Part shown: positions 45,513 to 54,865 of the stretch, piece by piece
Layout of the letters: each line of letters opens with the position of its first letter
How positions within the stretch are numbered: position 1 is the first letter of the stretch
DNA from: Pseudomonas sp. RIT-PI-q
GTDB lineage: Bacteria; Pseudomonadota; Gammaproteobacteria; Pseudomonadales; Pseudomonadaceae
Reading direction: 5' to 3'
Assembly: GCF_001297125.1 (NCBI RefSeq)
Contig: NZ_LHPC01000017.1
Span: forward strand, 1 to 64,000
DNA: 64,000 nt
Notes under the pieces: model-generated
The model's input: the letters and a program-made list of their open reading frames with translations, nothing else
Told to the model about the DNA's origin: nothing
Databases searched by the model: none
Program-made: the position numbers and the translations under genes

Positions 45513-46466
45513 ATGGAAAACGACGAGATTTCATTCGCCAGTGTCAGCAAGTGGCTCAAGATCAAGCACCTGATGCTGGTCGATACGCTGGCCCGGACCC
45601 GCAACATGCACACCACCGCCGAGCTGATGAACCTGACCCAGCCCGCCATCAGCAAGATGCTGCGCGACATCGAGCTGTTGTTTGGATTCCCCTTGTTCGA
45701 ACGGCAAACCCGCAACATGGCGCTCACTGAACTGGGTGAGTTTGTCGTGCGCTATGCGCGGATGACGCTGGACGACACGCAGTCCTTCGTCGATCAGCTG
45801 AATAAGCTGCGCAAGGGTGGCCATGGTCATTTGAAGGTCGGCGCGATTTTCGCCGCGACCTCGGTGGTGCTGCCCGAGGCCATCACCCGGATCAAGCTGG
45901 ACCGCCCGATGCTGTCCATCGAAGTGATCGAGCAAACCAGTAATCAACTGCTGGAAATGCTCGAGCACAAAAAGCTCGACCTGATCATTGCCCGCTTCAC
46001 CGATGAGCGTTATCAGCAACCGTTCGAATTTCGTGCGCTGGGGCCCGAGCCTTATTGCCTGGTGGTCAACAGCCGCCATCCCCTCGCGCAGTTCGACGAG
46101 GTGGCGATCGAACAACTCAGCGACTGGCCGTGGGTCATGTACCCGTTCAATGCGCCCATCCGTCGGCGGATGGAAAGCGCCTTCAACGAATTCAACATGC
46201 GCACGCCCACCAACACCGTTGAAACCATCTCGATGCCGACCTTCCTGCAACTCCTGCAGTCGGGGCCAATGCTCGCGTTTCTGCCCGAATCCATGGTCCA
46301 GTCGCAGGTCCAGATTGGCTTGCTCAAAGTGCTCAACACGCCGTTCAAGGTCGAGCCACAGGACTACGGCATCATCACCCGCAAGGACGAACCCCTGAGC
46401 GAAGCGGCCCGTGAATTTGCCGATATCCTGCTGGCGTTCGCCAGGCTGCGACGCGAAGCGCTTTGA
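45513..46466 (+). CDS. LysR-family regulator
   Basis: This 317-residue LysR protein has a winged helix at residues 18-65 (LMLVDTLARTRNMHTTAELM, then NLTQPAISKMLRDIELLFG). The effector domain begins with LKVGAIFAATSVVLPEAI. The resemblance is to GbpR/CbbR-like regulators of sugar acids and aromatic compounds. It lies between the FAH-MFS operon and the UxaA-KGSADH operon, so it probably controls both. An unusual N-terminal stretch of about 17 residues (MENDEISFASVSKWLKI) precedes the domain. Confidence 0.9.
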   Translation: MENDEISFASVSKWLKIKHLMLVDTLARTRNMHTTAELMNLTQPAISKMLRDIELLFGFPLFERQTRNMALTELGEFVVRYARMTLDDTQSFVDQLNKLRKGGHGHLKVGAIFAATSVVLPEAITRIKLDRPMLSIEVIEQTSNQLLEMLEHKKLDLIIARFTDERYQQPFEFRALGPEPYCLVVNSRHPLAQFDEVAIEQLSDWPWVMYPFNAPIRRRMESAFNEFNMRTPTNTVETISMPTFLQLLQSGPMLAFLPESMVQSQVQIGLLKVLNTPFKVEPQDYGIITRKDEPLSEAAREFADILLAFARLRREAL

Positions 46467-46633
46467 CAACCATTTCAAGTGAGTTAATGGCTGATCAATG
46501 AGGAAAGGTTATCGATCAATCCAAAGGTCTCATTAGGCATCAGCGTCCGGGGGCTCTTATAGTGGGGCCACAAAAGGTATGGCGCGGCCCGTGTGCCAGC
46601 GACCTCCCACGCTTGATAGCCAGAGAGTTTCCG

Positions 46634-48181
46634 ATGGAATTGATCATGAAAACCGGCGCAGCCGCCGTCCTGCGCCTCAATCCTCTGGACGATGTGTTGA
46701 TCGCCCGCCGACCGTTGTTGTCGGGTGAAGTCCTTGAACAAGACGGCGTGACCGTCCGCCAGCCCGTCCCCGCCGGCCACAAGATCGCCTCGCGCCGTGT
46801 CGAAGCGGGCCAACCCTTGCGTCGTTACGGGCAGATCATCGGGTTTGCCACCGAGGTGATCGAAGCCGGTGACCACGTGCATGTGCACAACCTGGCCATG
46901 GGCGATTTCGCCCGCGACTACGCCTTCAGCCACGATGTGAAACCTGAGCAGCCGTTAAACGACGAGCCTGTGTTTATGGGCATCGTGCGTCCGGATGGTC
47001 GTGTGGCGACGCGCAATTACATCGGCATCCTGACCTCCGTGAACTGCTCGGCTACCGTGGCCCGTGCCATCGCCGACCACTTCCGCCGCGATATCAACCC
47101 GGCCGCGCTACTGGCGTACCCCGAAGTCGATGGCGTGGTCGCCCTGACCCATTCCGCCGGTTGCGCCATGGACTCCGGAGGCGAAGGCCTGGCCCTTTTG
47201 CGCCGAACATTGGCCGGTTACGCCACCCATGCCAACTTCGCGGCCGTGCTGGTGATCGGACTGGGCTGCGAAACCAACCAGATCGAAGGGTTGCTCAGTA
47301 CCCAGGGTCTGAGCAGGAGCAATACCCTGCGCACCTTCAGCATTCAGGACAGCGGCGGCACCTCTAAAGCCATTGCCAGCGGCATTGCCCAGGTCAAGGA
47401 ATTGCTTGAGGAGGCCAACCAGGTCAAGCGCGAACCGGTGAGTGCCAAGCATCTGGTGATTGGCCTGCAATGCGGCGGTTCGGACGGTTATTCCGGGATC
47501 ACCGCCAACCCTGCACTGGGGAATGCCGTGGACCGTCTGGTCGCCTGCGGCGGTACGGCAATCCTTTCGGAAACGCCGGAAATCTATGGTGCCGAACACC
47601 TGTTGACCCGCCGCGCCGTTGACCGCGCCGTGGGCGAAAAACTCGTCGCGCGGATTCACTGGTGGGAAGCGTATTGCGAACGCATGGGCGCCGAATTGAA
47701 CAACAACCCGTCGGCCGGCAACAAGGTCGGTGGCTTGACCACCATCCTCGAAAAGTCGCTGGGCGCCGTCGCCAAGGCAGGCTCGAGCAACCTGGTCGAT
47801 GTGTACGAATATGCGCAGCAGGTCAGCGCGAAAGGCCTGGTGTTCATGGACACCCCCGGCTACGACCCGGTGTCGGCCACGGGCCAGGTGGCCGGTGGCG
47901 CCAACCTGATTGCCTTCACCACGGGACGCGGCTCTGCCTACGGTTGTGCGCCCTCCCCGTCGATCAAACTGGCAACCAACACCGCGTTGTGGAATCGCCA
48001 ACGCGAGGACATGGATATCAATTGCGGCGAGATCGCCGAAGACACCATGACCATTGAAGAATGCGGTGAAGCCATCTTCAACCTCATGCTGCGCATCGCT
48101 TCGGGCGAACGCAGCATGAGCGAACAGCACGGGTACGGCCAGAACGAATTCGTGCCCTGGCAGATCGGCGCTGTCACCTGA
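46634..48181 (+). CDS. UxaA/GarD-family sugar-acid dehydratase
   Basis: This 515-residue protein has the N-terminal SAF domain (residues 1-95, with VHVHNLAMGDF) and the long C-terminal dehydratase domain. THSAGCAMDSGGEGLALLRR, IGLGCETNQIEG, GLQCGGSDGYSGITANPALG and APSPSIKLATNT carry conserved cysteines and polar residues for the metal site. Relatives dehydrate altronate, galactarate or other aldonates and aldarates to 2-keto-3-deoxy acids. GAGAG precedes the start at 46634; an in-frame ATG at 46646 is an alternative. KGSADH follows after 72 bp. It is the likely first step of the route. Confidence 0.88.
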   Translation: MELIMKTGAAAVLRLNPLDDVLIARRPLLSGEVLEQDGVTVRQPVPAGHKIASRRVEAGQPLRRYGQIIGFATEVIEAGDHVHVHNLAMGDFARDYAFSHDVKPEQPLNDEPVFMGIVRPDGRVATRNYIGILTSVNCSATVARAIADHFRRDINPAALLAYPEVDGVVALTHSAGCAMDSGGEGLALLRRTLAGYATHANFAAVLVIGLGCETNQIEGLLSTQGLSRSNTLRTFSIQDSGGTSKAIASGIAQVKELLEEANQVKREPVSAKHLVIGLQCGGSDGYSGITANPALGNAVDRLVACGGTAILSETPEIYGAEHLLTRRAVDRAVGEKLVARIHWWEAYCERMGAELNNNPSAGNKVGGLTTILEKSLGAVAKAGSSNLVDVYEYAQQVSAKGLVFMDTPGYDPVSATGQVAGGANLIAFTTGRGSAYGCAPSPSIKLATNTALWNRQREDMDINCGEIAEDTMTIEECGEAIFNLMLRIASGERSMSEQHGYGQNEFVPWQIGAVT

Positions 48182-48253
48182 ATCGACGGCCTCTCCTCAC
48201 CTCCCCCGACATCCCCGTAAAGGGGATGCGAACCTCTCTTTCTGGAGCCAGAA

Positions 48254-49834
48254 ATGTCTACGATTACCGGCCACAACTACATCGGCGGCCAGCGCAGCGC
48301 TGCCGGCACTGTCATCGTCAAAAGCGTTGATGCCAGCACGGGCGATCAGCTGCCTTACAGTTTCCATCAAGCCACCCTTGAAGAGGTCAACCGTGCGGCC
48401 AAGGCTGCCGCTGGCGCCTATCCGGCCTACCGCAGCCTGAGCGCCGCCAAACGTGCCGAGTTCCTCGACGCTATCGCCGATGAACTGGATTTGCTCGGTG
48501 ATGACTTCGTCGCGCTGGTCTGCCGCGAAACCGCATTGCCCGCTGCACGGATTCAAGGCGAGCGTGGCCGCACCAGTGGCCAGATGCGCCTGTTCGCCAA
48601 GGTGCTGCGTCGCGGTGACTTTTATGGTGCGCGCATCGATCAGGCACTGCCGGAGCGCAAACCGCTGCCGCGTCCGGACCTGCGCCAGTACCGCATCGGT
48701 CTCGGGCCGGTTGCGGTGTTTGGCGCGAGCAACTTTCCCCTGGCGTTCTCGACGGCCGGCGGCGACACCGCTTCGGCATTGGCGGCCGGCTGCCCGGTGG
48801 TGTTCAAGGCGCACAGCGGCCACATGGCCACGGCTGAACACGTGGCCGATGCAATCATCCGCGCCGCGGAAAAAACCGGCATGCCCGCCGGTGTCTTCAA
48901 TATGATCTACGGCGGCGGGGTTGGCGAAGCGCTGGTCAAGCATCCGTCGATTCAGGCAGTGGGTTTCACCGGTTCGCTCAAGGGCGGTCGCGCATTGTGC
49001 GACATGGCGGCGGCGCGTCCACAGCCGATCCCGGTGTTCGCCGAGATGTCGAGCATCAACCCGGTGATCGTCTTGCCGCAGGCACTTGAAGCTCGGGCAG
49101 AAAGCGTGGCTCGTGACCTGACGGCTTCGGTGGTTCAGGGCTGCGGTCAGTTCTGCACCAATCCGGGCCTGGTCATCGGCATTCGTTCGCCGCAGTTCAG
49201 CGCGTTCGTGCAGCAGGTGGCGGGCTTTATCGGTGATCAACCGGCGCAGACCATGCTCAATGCCGGAACGTTGAGCAGCTATGGCAAAGGCTTGCAAAAA
49301 CTCCTGGCGCACCCTGGCATCGAGCATTTGGCCGGCGCGGCGCAACAGGGCAATCAGGCCCAGCCGCAACTGTTCAAAGCTGATGTAAGCCTGCTGATCG
49401 ATGGCGATGAAGTGCTGCAAGAGGAAGTGTTCGGCCCGACCACGGTGTTTGTCGAAGTGGCGGATCAGGCGCAACTCAGTGCCGCGCTGAACGGCCTGCA
49501 CGGGCAGCTGACGGCGACGATCATTGGCGAACCGGCGGACTTTGCGCAGTTCGCAGAGCTGACGGCGTTGCTGGAACAAAAGGTTGGGCGGATCCTGCTC
49601 AATGGTTATCCGACCGGCGTGGAAGTCTGCGATTCAATGGTGCATGGCGGACCGTATCCGGCGACTTCCGATGCGCGCGGCACGTCGGTGGGCACCCTGG
49701 CGATTGATCGTTTCCTGCGGCCGGTGTGTTTCCAGAACTACCCGGACAACCTGCTGCCGGAACCATTGAAAAACGCCAATCCACTGAACATCCAACGCCT
49801 GGTGGACGGCCAACCGTCCCGTGATGCGCTCTAA
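48254..49834 (+). CDS. 2-Oxoglutarate semialdehyde dehydrogenase (KGSADH)
   Basis: This 526-residue aldehyde dehydrogenase oxidises 2-oxoglutarate semialdehyde to 2-oxoglutarate with NAD(P). The cofactor region includes VAVFGASNFPLAFSTAGGDT and VGFTGSLKGGRAL. The general-base Glu is in PVFAEMSSINPV and the catalytic Cys is in VVQGCGQFCTNPGL near residue 300. The length and the CGQFCTNPG motif are typical of the KGSADH group in sugar-acid and hydroxyproline pathways. It is the final step after UxaA- and FAH-family enzymes. REPINs follow. Confidence 0.93.
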   Translation: MSTITGHNYIGGQRSAAGTVIVKSVDASTGDQLPYSFHQATLEEVNRAAKAAAGAYPAYRSLSAAKRAEFLDAIADELDLLGDDFVALVCRETALPAARIQGERGRTSGQMRLFAKVLRRGDFYGARIDQALPERKPLPRPDLRQYRIGLGPVAVFGASNFPLAFSTAGGDTASALAAGCPVVFKAHSGHMATAEHVADAIIRAAEKTGMPAGVFNMIYGGGVGEALVKHPSIQAVGFTGSLKGGRALCDMAAARPQPIPVFAEMSSINPVIVLPQALEARAESVARDLTASVVQGCGQFCTNPGLVIGIRSPQFSAFVQQVAGFIGDQPAQTMLNAGTLSSYGKGLQKLLAHPGIEHLAGAAQQGNQAQPQLFKADVSLLIDGDEVLQEEVFGPTTVFVEVADQAQLSAALNGLHGQLTATIIGEPADFAQFAELTALLEQKVGRILLNGYPTGVEVCDSMVHGGPYPATSDARGTSVGTLAIDRFLRPVCFQNYPDNLLPEPLKNANPLNIQRLVDGQPSRDAL

Positions 49835-49850
49835 CGGTCAACCACAACCC

Positions 49851-50080
49851 CTGTAGGAGCTGAGCTCGCTCGCGAAGACGGTGTATCAGTCACATAGATG
49901 TTGAATGTGCTGCCGTCTTCGCGAGCAAACTCGCTCCCACATTTTGATCACTGTCGCTCACACATTCTGTACTCACTCACACACCGCCTGTAGGAGCCGA
50001 GCTTGCTCGCGAAAGCGGTATATCAGTCACATAGATGTTGAATGTGCTGCCGTCTTCGCGAGCAAGCTCGGCTCCTACAG
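49851..50080. repeat. Two adjacent REPINs with the TCAGTCACATAGATGTTGAA spacer
   Basis: Inverted REP pairs at about 49851-49940 and 49988-50080 have almost identical spacers. The 31146-31224 REPIN carries a related one. They fill the gap after the KGSADH gene. Confidence 0.88.
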
Positions 50081-50162
50081 GGGCTCTCTGTCGTACACAA
50101 ATTCTGTGTTCACTCAACGCACCCGGTGAACTGACACACGCTAACGACCGAACACAATCAAT

Positions 50163-50250
50163 GTGGGAGCGGGCTTGCCCGCGATAGCGGAGTGTCAGGC
50201 AACTTCATCATTGCCTGAGTGACCGCCATCGCGGGCAAGCCCGCTCCCAC
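50163..50250. repeat. REPIN overlapping the 3' end of a coding sequence
   Basis: GTGGGAGCGGGCTTGCCCGC and its inverted copy (50220-50250) surround a short spacer. The right element lies inside the last codons of the nitronate-monooxygenase-like gene, which ends at 50208. Confidence 0.9.
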
Positions 50251-51305
50251 AAGGGGCAGGCTTTGATTTCCGCAGCCAGCACATTCACCAACGCCGCTGC
50301 CGGCATTTCGCGGCACAGTGGTGCGCCCTGCCCGGCCCATTGCACGGCGAACTCGGTGTTGGCTTTGGCGTTTGCTGCGGCGTTGAGTGCTTTGTTGGCG
50401 TCGTAGGTCAGCGGGTAGTCGGGCAGCGCCGAGCTGCCCGCTTCCAGGCTGGAGAAGTTGCGGTTGACCATGCCCCGAGCCGCCCGGCCGGAGATCACGC
50501 GGGTGACTTTGGTCTGGTGCGCACGCGGCCCCTTCAGCGCTTCGCGATAGGTGCTGTTGGCGGAGGATTCAGGGCAGAGGATAAACGCCGTTCCCAACTG
50601 CGCTGCACTGGCCCCCAGTTGCATGACCGCCTTGATGCCCGCGCCATCCATGATGCCGCCCGCCGCGATCACCGGCAGTGTGCACGCGTCGACCAGCACA
50701 CGCACCAGCGCAAACGTGCCCATCTCGGTGTCCTGTTGCGGATCGAACACCCCGCGATGGCCCCCGGCTTCGTAACCTTGCGCCACCAGCGCATGCACGC
50801 CGGCATGTTCGGCCAGCTGCGCTTCGGCGAGGTTCGTCACCGAACAGAGCAGGATGATGCCGGCGGCCTTGAGTGCGTCGATTGCCGGTTGCGGCGGCAA
50901 GCCAAAATGGAAGCTGACCACAGCTGGCCGTTCTTCCAGCAGCATCTGCAGCGTCTCCGGGTCTTCGACGAATGAGGTGTAGATCTCACGCAGCGAAGCC
51001 GGCGCAACGGCACCGAACTCGGCAAAAAACGGCGTCAGAAAATCCAGCCACTGCGCCTCTCGATCACGGTCATGAACGGCAGGCGGGTGGCAAAACAAAT
51101 TCCCATTGAGGGGCTTGTCCGTCAGCGCCGCCGGCCCTCGCAACATGGCTCGCGCCTGCTCGACGTGGCTCGCGCCAATGCCAATGGCCCCCAGCCCGCC
51201 GGCATTGGACACCGCCGCCGCGAGCTTGGGTGTGGATACGCCGACCATGGGCGATTGAAGGATGGGGAGTTCAATGTTCAAAAGAGACAGCAACGCATTG
51301 GACAT
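50208..51305 (-). CDS. Nitronate monooxygenase-like FMN enzyme (2-nitropropane dioxygenase family)
   Basis: This 365-residue TIM-barrel flavoprotein has [20 protein letters not shown], the [11 protein letters not shown] motif, [29 protein letters not shown] and [10 protein letters not shown], which bind FMN. The family oxidises alkyl nitronates (class I) or reduces quinones. The start at 51305 has AGG upstream. The last 14 codons ([14 protein letters not shown]) are encoded by a REP element, so the original stop was lost or moved. The MOSC gene lies upstream with a 34-bp gap, likely in one operon. Confidence 0.88.
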   Translation of the reverse strand: MSNALLSLLNIELPILQSPMVGVSTPKLAAAVSNAGGLGAIGIGASHVEQARAMLRGPAALTDKPLNGNLFCHPPAVHDRDREAQWLDFLTPFFAEFGAVAPASLREIYTSFVEDPETLQMLLEERPAVVSFHFGLPPQPAIDALKAAGIILLCSVTNLAEAQLAEHAGVHALVAQGYEAGGHRGVFDPQQDTEMGTFALVRVLVDACTLPVIAAGGIMDGAGIKAVMQLGASAAQLGTAFILCPESSANSTYREALKGPRAHQTKVTRVISGRAARGMVNRNFSSLEAGSSALPDYPLTYDANKALNAAANAKANTEFAVQWAGQGAPLCREMPAAALVNVLAAEIKACPLWERACPRWRSLRQ

Positions 51306-51339
51306 GACAGCACCTGAATGTGATGAATGTGAGTAAAAG

Positions 51340-52050
51340 CTATTGCGCCTGATCTCCTGGCGTTCTCGGGGCGGAGCAAGCACTCTCAAGCCGCTGTTGC
51401 AGCCACTTCGCGCGCTCCGACAGGCGCCGTTTCCAGTCCTCGGCCAAGCCTTCGGTCGCCGCCAATGCGAGCACGTCATCGATCACTGGCCGGTGCGACA
51501 ACTGCACCTGCCAGAACTGGTCGATGGAGAAGCGTTCGGTGTGCCGGTCGAGCCGTTCGATCGTGTCCCCCGCTTCAATAAAGCCTGGCTGCAGGACACG
51601 GTAATACCAACCGGTGATTCGCTCCTTGGCGACATGCATCGACATGCGTTCGGCATCAAAGCGATGATTGATTTTCCAGCATGGGCTGCGCGGCTGAGAA
51701 ACCTGCAACACCGCGCTGCCAACCTGAAATACATCACCGATATGCACATTCAGCTCAGTGAATTCAAACGCTGAAATGTTCTCGCCCAGGCTGCCTGGAA
51801 TCAGCTCGTCAGCGCAGTGCGCAAAGGCCTGCGCCAGGCGCTGATAGTTTTCCGCCGCATAGTGATGAACAGCCTTTTCCGGACCGCCGTGAACCCGGGT
51901 ATCACCGTGCTGGTCGCCGACTATTCCACTGACGTCGATGCGAGCGGAACCTGAGATCCTGCGTTTGAAGATGCCCGTTCGTTGCCCTTCAGGCTTCAAG
52001 ACACCCAAACCACCGGCAAACACATGGTCAATTTTTGCAGTCGGTGTCAT
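51340..52050 (-). CDS. MOSC-domain protein (YiiM-like)
   Basis: This 236-residue protein has a MOSC domain with [30 protein letters not shown] and a conserved Cys in QPRSPCWKI near residue 122, plus a C-terminal 3-alpha segment. YiiM-type proteins reduce N-hydroxylated bases with molybdenum cofactor. It is divergent from a LysR gene and precedes the nitronate-monooxygenase-like gene. A role in detoxifying N-oxygenated compounds is possible from this pairing. Confidence 0.88.
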   Translation of the reverse strand: MTPTAKIDHVFAGGLGVLKPEGQRTGIFKRRISGSARIDVSGIVGDQHGDTRVHGGPEKAVHHYAAENYQRLAQAFAHCADELIPGSLGENISAFEFTELNVHIGDVFQVGSAVLQVSQPRSPCWKINHRFDAERMSMHVAKERITGWYYRVLQPGFIEAGDTIERLDRHTERFSIDQFWQVQLSHRPVIDDVLALAATEGLAEDWKRRLSERAKWLQQRLESACSAPRTPGDQAQ

Positions 52051-52122
52051 CGTCCCACTTCGCTCATCAACCTGTTTTATTGACTTTACTAAGCGTCAAC
52101 CAGCGCCGTAAAATGATGGCTC

Positions 52123-52139
52123 GTGATGCGACTCATCAC
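52123..52139. promoter_or_regulatory. Inverted repeat GTGATG-N5-CATCAC
   Basis: GTGATG (52123-52128) and CATCAC (52134-52139) are perfect complements around five bases, in the 107-bp region between the MOSC and LysR genes. A LysR-type operator is likely. Confidence 0.5.
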
Positions 52140-52157
52140 TTTTTATGATAGGTGGCA

Positions 52158-53057
52158 ATGATCATGGAAATGCGCCAACTGAAGATTTTCTGCGCGGTTG
52201 CCGAACTTGGCAGCTTCACGGCAGCCGCCATTAATGTGAACACGGTGCAGTCCAACGTCACCATGCGGGTGAAGGAGCTCGAAGCCGAACTGAATCGCGA
52301 GCTGTTCATCCGCAAGAAATCCGGGGTCGTGCTGACCTCGGCGGGCGAGACTTTCCTCGGGTATGCGCGGCGCATCCTGCAGCTGACAGACGAGAGTCGC
52401 AGTGCCTTGATGGACACCGGCGTTCCGGCAGGTCTGCTGCGACTGGGATCGATGGAAACCACGGCCGCCATTCGCTTGCCGCAAGTGCTGACGAAGTACC
52501 GCGAGAAATACCCCGAGGTTCAGTTGTCATTGCTGACCGGCACCACCGCCGAGCTGATCAAGGCGATTGAAGCGCATCGACTCGACGGTGCCTTCGTCGG
52601 CGGCTTCCACCAGAACTCGGCGTTGACCCAGGAAGAAGTGTTCCAGGAAGAACTGGTGCTGGTCAGCAGCAACCACTTCGATTCACTGGCGGCACTCATC
52701 GAGAAAATCCCCCAGCAGACCGTGCTGGTCTTCCGCACAGGCTGCTTCTACCGCTCGACACTCGAAAACTGGTTCTATCAGGTCGGACTGGTGCCCAACC
52801 CGATCATGGAACTGGGCACCCTCGACGGCATCTTGTCGTGCGTCGCCGCCGGCATGGGCGTGACCCTGCTGCCCAAGGCCATCGCCGAAAACTGCAGCGT
52901 GCGCCATGCCATTCGTTGCCACACGCTACCGGCCGAATTCGCTCACGTCTCGACCGTTTTCATCCGCAGAAACGACTCGATGATCACCTCGGCCATGAGC
53001 GCGTTCATCGGCTTGGCACAACAACAGATTGCCCGGCCGGCGAGTCTGCCGATCTGA
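52158..53057 (+). CDS. LysR-family regulator (paralogue 1)
   Basis: This 299-residue LysR protein has its winged helix at residues 3-48 (MRQLKIFCAVAELGSFTAAA, then INVNTVQSNVTMRVKELEAEL) and an effector domain with LRLGSMETTAAIRLPQVL, LLTGTTAELI and LGTLDGILSCVAAGMGVTLL. The NTVQSNV recognition helix and the LGTLDGI-type effector segment are shared with the regulator at 57110. AGGTGG sits before ATG 52158. It probably controls the divergent MOSC-flavoprotein operon. Confidence 0.9.
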   Translation: MIMEMRQLKIFCAVAELGSFTAAAINVNTVQSNVTMRVKELEAELNRELFIRKKSGVVLTSAGETFLGYARRILQLTDESRSALMDTGVPAGLLRLGSMETTAAIRLPQVLTKYREKYPEVQLSLLTGTTAELIKAIEAHRLDGAFVGGFHQNSALTQEEVFQEELVLVSSNHFDSLAALIEKIPQQTVLVFRTGCFYRSTLENWFYQVGLVPNPIMELGTLDGILSCVAAGMGVTLLPKAIAENCSVRHAIRCHTLPAEFAHVSTVFIRRNDSMITSAMSAFIGLAQQQIARPASLPI

Positions 53058-53082
53058 ATCCGGTAATGGTTGCATCGCCACG

Positions 53083-53118
53083 AAAAACGGCTCGGTGAAT
53101 CCCACCGAGCCGGTTTTC
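53083..53118. terminator. Two-way rho-independent terminator
   Basis: CGGCTCGGTG (53088-53097) and CACCGAGCCG (53103-53112) form a 10-bp stem with A and T runs on the outer sides. It separates the convergent LysR and flavoprotein genes. Confidence 0.9.
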
Positions 53119-53140
53119 ATCTCACGCTCAATGACGCCGC

Positions 53141-54157
53141 TTACTGCCAGCCAAGCGACCTTCTCTCCTCAAGCATGAACCTGCCCCGCGCGGCGTGATC
53201 GACGCTGACCTGTGCGCCTGCGCTCATCGACAATCCACGCACCAGTTCTGCCACGCGCTCTGCCGCAGGAACCACACTGTGGATCTTGCCAACCCCCTGC
53301 CCCGCGTACAGCGACAGCTTCTTCGCCATCCGTGGTTTATCGATCGCCCGTGCGCCACCGCCAATGAAGCGCAACAGGTTCCACTTGTCACGGTTGGGGA
53401 TCACCCGGTGCGGCGTGCCGTAGGTCCAGCCGAACGAGTAACCCGTTCGGTATTCGGTGTCATCCGTGGTCGCCTCGACGATTTTTTGCTTGTACAGCGG
53501 ATGCGCATTCGACTCGTCGGTGGCAATAAACGCCGTGCCCACTACCACCCCAGACGCGCCGAGTGACATCAATGCCCGGACATCGGCGCCGTGGGTGATG
53601 CCGCCAGCCGCGAGCACCGGTCGACCCGCTGCAACAGCCAGGATCGCCGTCAACAACGCCATGATGCCACCCGTGCCTCGGTTTAATTGTCCGCCACTTT
53701 CACTGCCTTGCGCCACGACAATGTCCGCTCCTTGGGCGATGGCGATTCTGGCCAGCTCCACCGACCCCGCTTGCACCATGACCGTCAGCCCTGCGTCTTT
53801 CGCCCGGGGAATCATGTCGGCGGAATAGGCCTCGGCATAAAACAGTGACAGCAGCCGGGGTTTTTCCTTAAGGACGACCTGGAACTGCGCTTCAAAGACA
53901 TCCGGACCACCGAATTGCGGCACCAGGTTCACACCAAACGGTTTGTCGGTCTGCGCCCGGGTTTCCTCTATCCATCGGCGCAAGGTCAAGGGCGGCAGGC
54001 GCAGACCGCCGATCACGCCCATGCCCCCGGCGTTGGCGACTGCCGCCACCAGCTGGGGACCGGAAATGGCCGCCATCCCGCCGAGAAAGATCGGGTATTT
54101 CACGCCACACAGTTGCGTGATGGCATTGCCCGCAAAATCTGATTTGGCTTCGTTCAT
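53141..54157 (-). CDS. Nitronate monooxygenase-like flavoprotein
   Basis: This 338-residue TIM-barrel FMN protein has LCGVKYPIFLGGMAAISGPQL, VANAGGMGVIGG, ADIVVAQGSESGGQ, PVLAAGGITHGADVRALM and GTAFIATDES. It differs from the other flavoprotein at 50208 by its SGGQLNRG substrate loop and the C-terminal region. The start at 54157 has GGAG at nine bases; GTG at 54163 is too close to it. It begins two bases after the cytochrome b561 stop, so the two are one unit. It may oxidise a nitronate or work as an enoyl reductase. Confidence 0.88.
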   Translation of the reverse strand: MNEAKSDFAGNAITQLCGVKYPIFLGGMAAISGPQLVAAVANAGGMGVIGGLRLPPLTLRRWIEETRAQTDKPFGVNLVPQFGGPDVFEAQFQVVLKEKPRLLSLFYAEAYSADMIPRAKDAGLTVMVQAGSVELARIAIAQGADIVVAQGSESGGQLNRGTGGIMALLTAILAVAAGRPVLAAGGITHGADVRALMSLGASGVVVGTAFIATDESNAHPLYKQKIVEATTDDTEYRTGYSFGWTYGTPHRVIPNRDKWNLLRFIGGGARAIDKPRMAKKLSLYAGQGVGKIHSVVPAAERVAELVRGLSMSAGAQVSVDHAARGRFMLEERRSLGWQ

Positions 54158-54159
54158 GC

Positions 54160-54714
54160 TCACAGCTCCACGTGTTTGCCAAGCATCCGCTTGAGCGTGT
54201 TGTTCTTCAGGAGAAAGTGATTCTTGACCGCACCGAAGACATGCAACGCCAGCCCGGCGAGGAATGCCGATGCGCCGATATCGAAGAGCACATCGACCAC
54301 GTGTTTGAGTCCTGCGTGGTTGGGCAGGAGCGCCGGAATGTAAAATCCTCCAGGCAAGCCCACCGTCTCTCCAGCAGCCGACCGCGAAGCCCAGACCGCG
54401 ACCGGCAGCAACACCATCGCCAGCGCGAGCGCCACCGCGACGGAACGGCTGATAATCACTTCAATCGGATTGGGCGTGCCCACCGGCAGCGGATGGTAAG
54501 AGGTGATCCTGGCCCAGAACCGATAAATCGATACCAGGAACAGCATTAGCCCCATGAGGTTTTGCAGGTGTATGAAAGGCATCCGCACGACATCGCTGGA
54601 CGCCTGACCGATCACCAGCTGCAGGCCGAAGATCGCGAGCAGCGACAACGCCACGACCCAGTGCAGCACGACGGTGATGGGTGAAAATCTTAAGCCATTG
54701 TCTCGAAGTTGCAT
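54160..54714 (-). CDS. Cytochrome b561-type membrane protein
   Basis: This 184-residue protein has four membrane helices and conserved histidines typical of the bacterial CybB/b561 family (VVLHWVVALSLL, PFIHLQNLMGLMLFL, and HAGLKHVVDVLF with ALHVFGAVKNHF), which bind two haem b. It transfers electrons in the inner membrane, often to quinone. GGAG lies six bases before the start at 54714. It is coupled to the flavoprotein gene downstream, suggesting they act together. Confidence 0.88.
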   Translation of the reverse strand: MQLRDNGLRFSPITVVLHWVVALSLLAIFGLQLVIGQASSDVVRMPFIHLQNLMGLMLFLVSIYRFWARITSYHPLPVGTPNPIEVIISRSVAVALALAMVLLPVAVWASRSAAGETVGLPGGFYIPALLPNHAGLKHVVDVLFDIGASAFLAGLALHVFGAVKNHFLLKNNTLKRMLGKHVEL

Positions 54715-54757
54715 GGCTGACTCCTTTTTGGAAGTGACAGGCAGTTGCCTGATATCT

Positions 54758-54859
54758 CTGTAGGAGCGAGCTTTCTCGCGATGGACGTTAACGATAACGC
54801 GTGTCTGCTGAATAAACGCGTCGCCCTCAGGCCCTTCGCGAGCAAGCTCGCTCCTACAG
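54758..54859. repeat. REPIN (GAGCGAGC class)
   Basis: CTGTAGGAGCGAGCTTTCTC and its inverted counterpart (GCGAGCAAGCTCGCTCCTAC) enclose a spacer with GTTAACGATAACGCG. It is the inverse of the spacer at 42684-42785. It lies between actP and the cytochrome gene. Confidence 0.88.
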
Positions 54860-54865
54860 ATGCCC

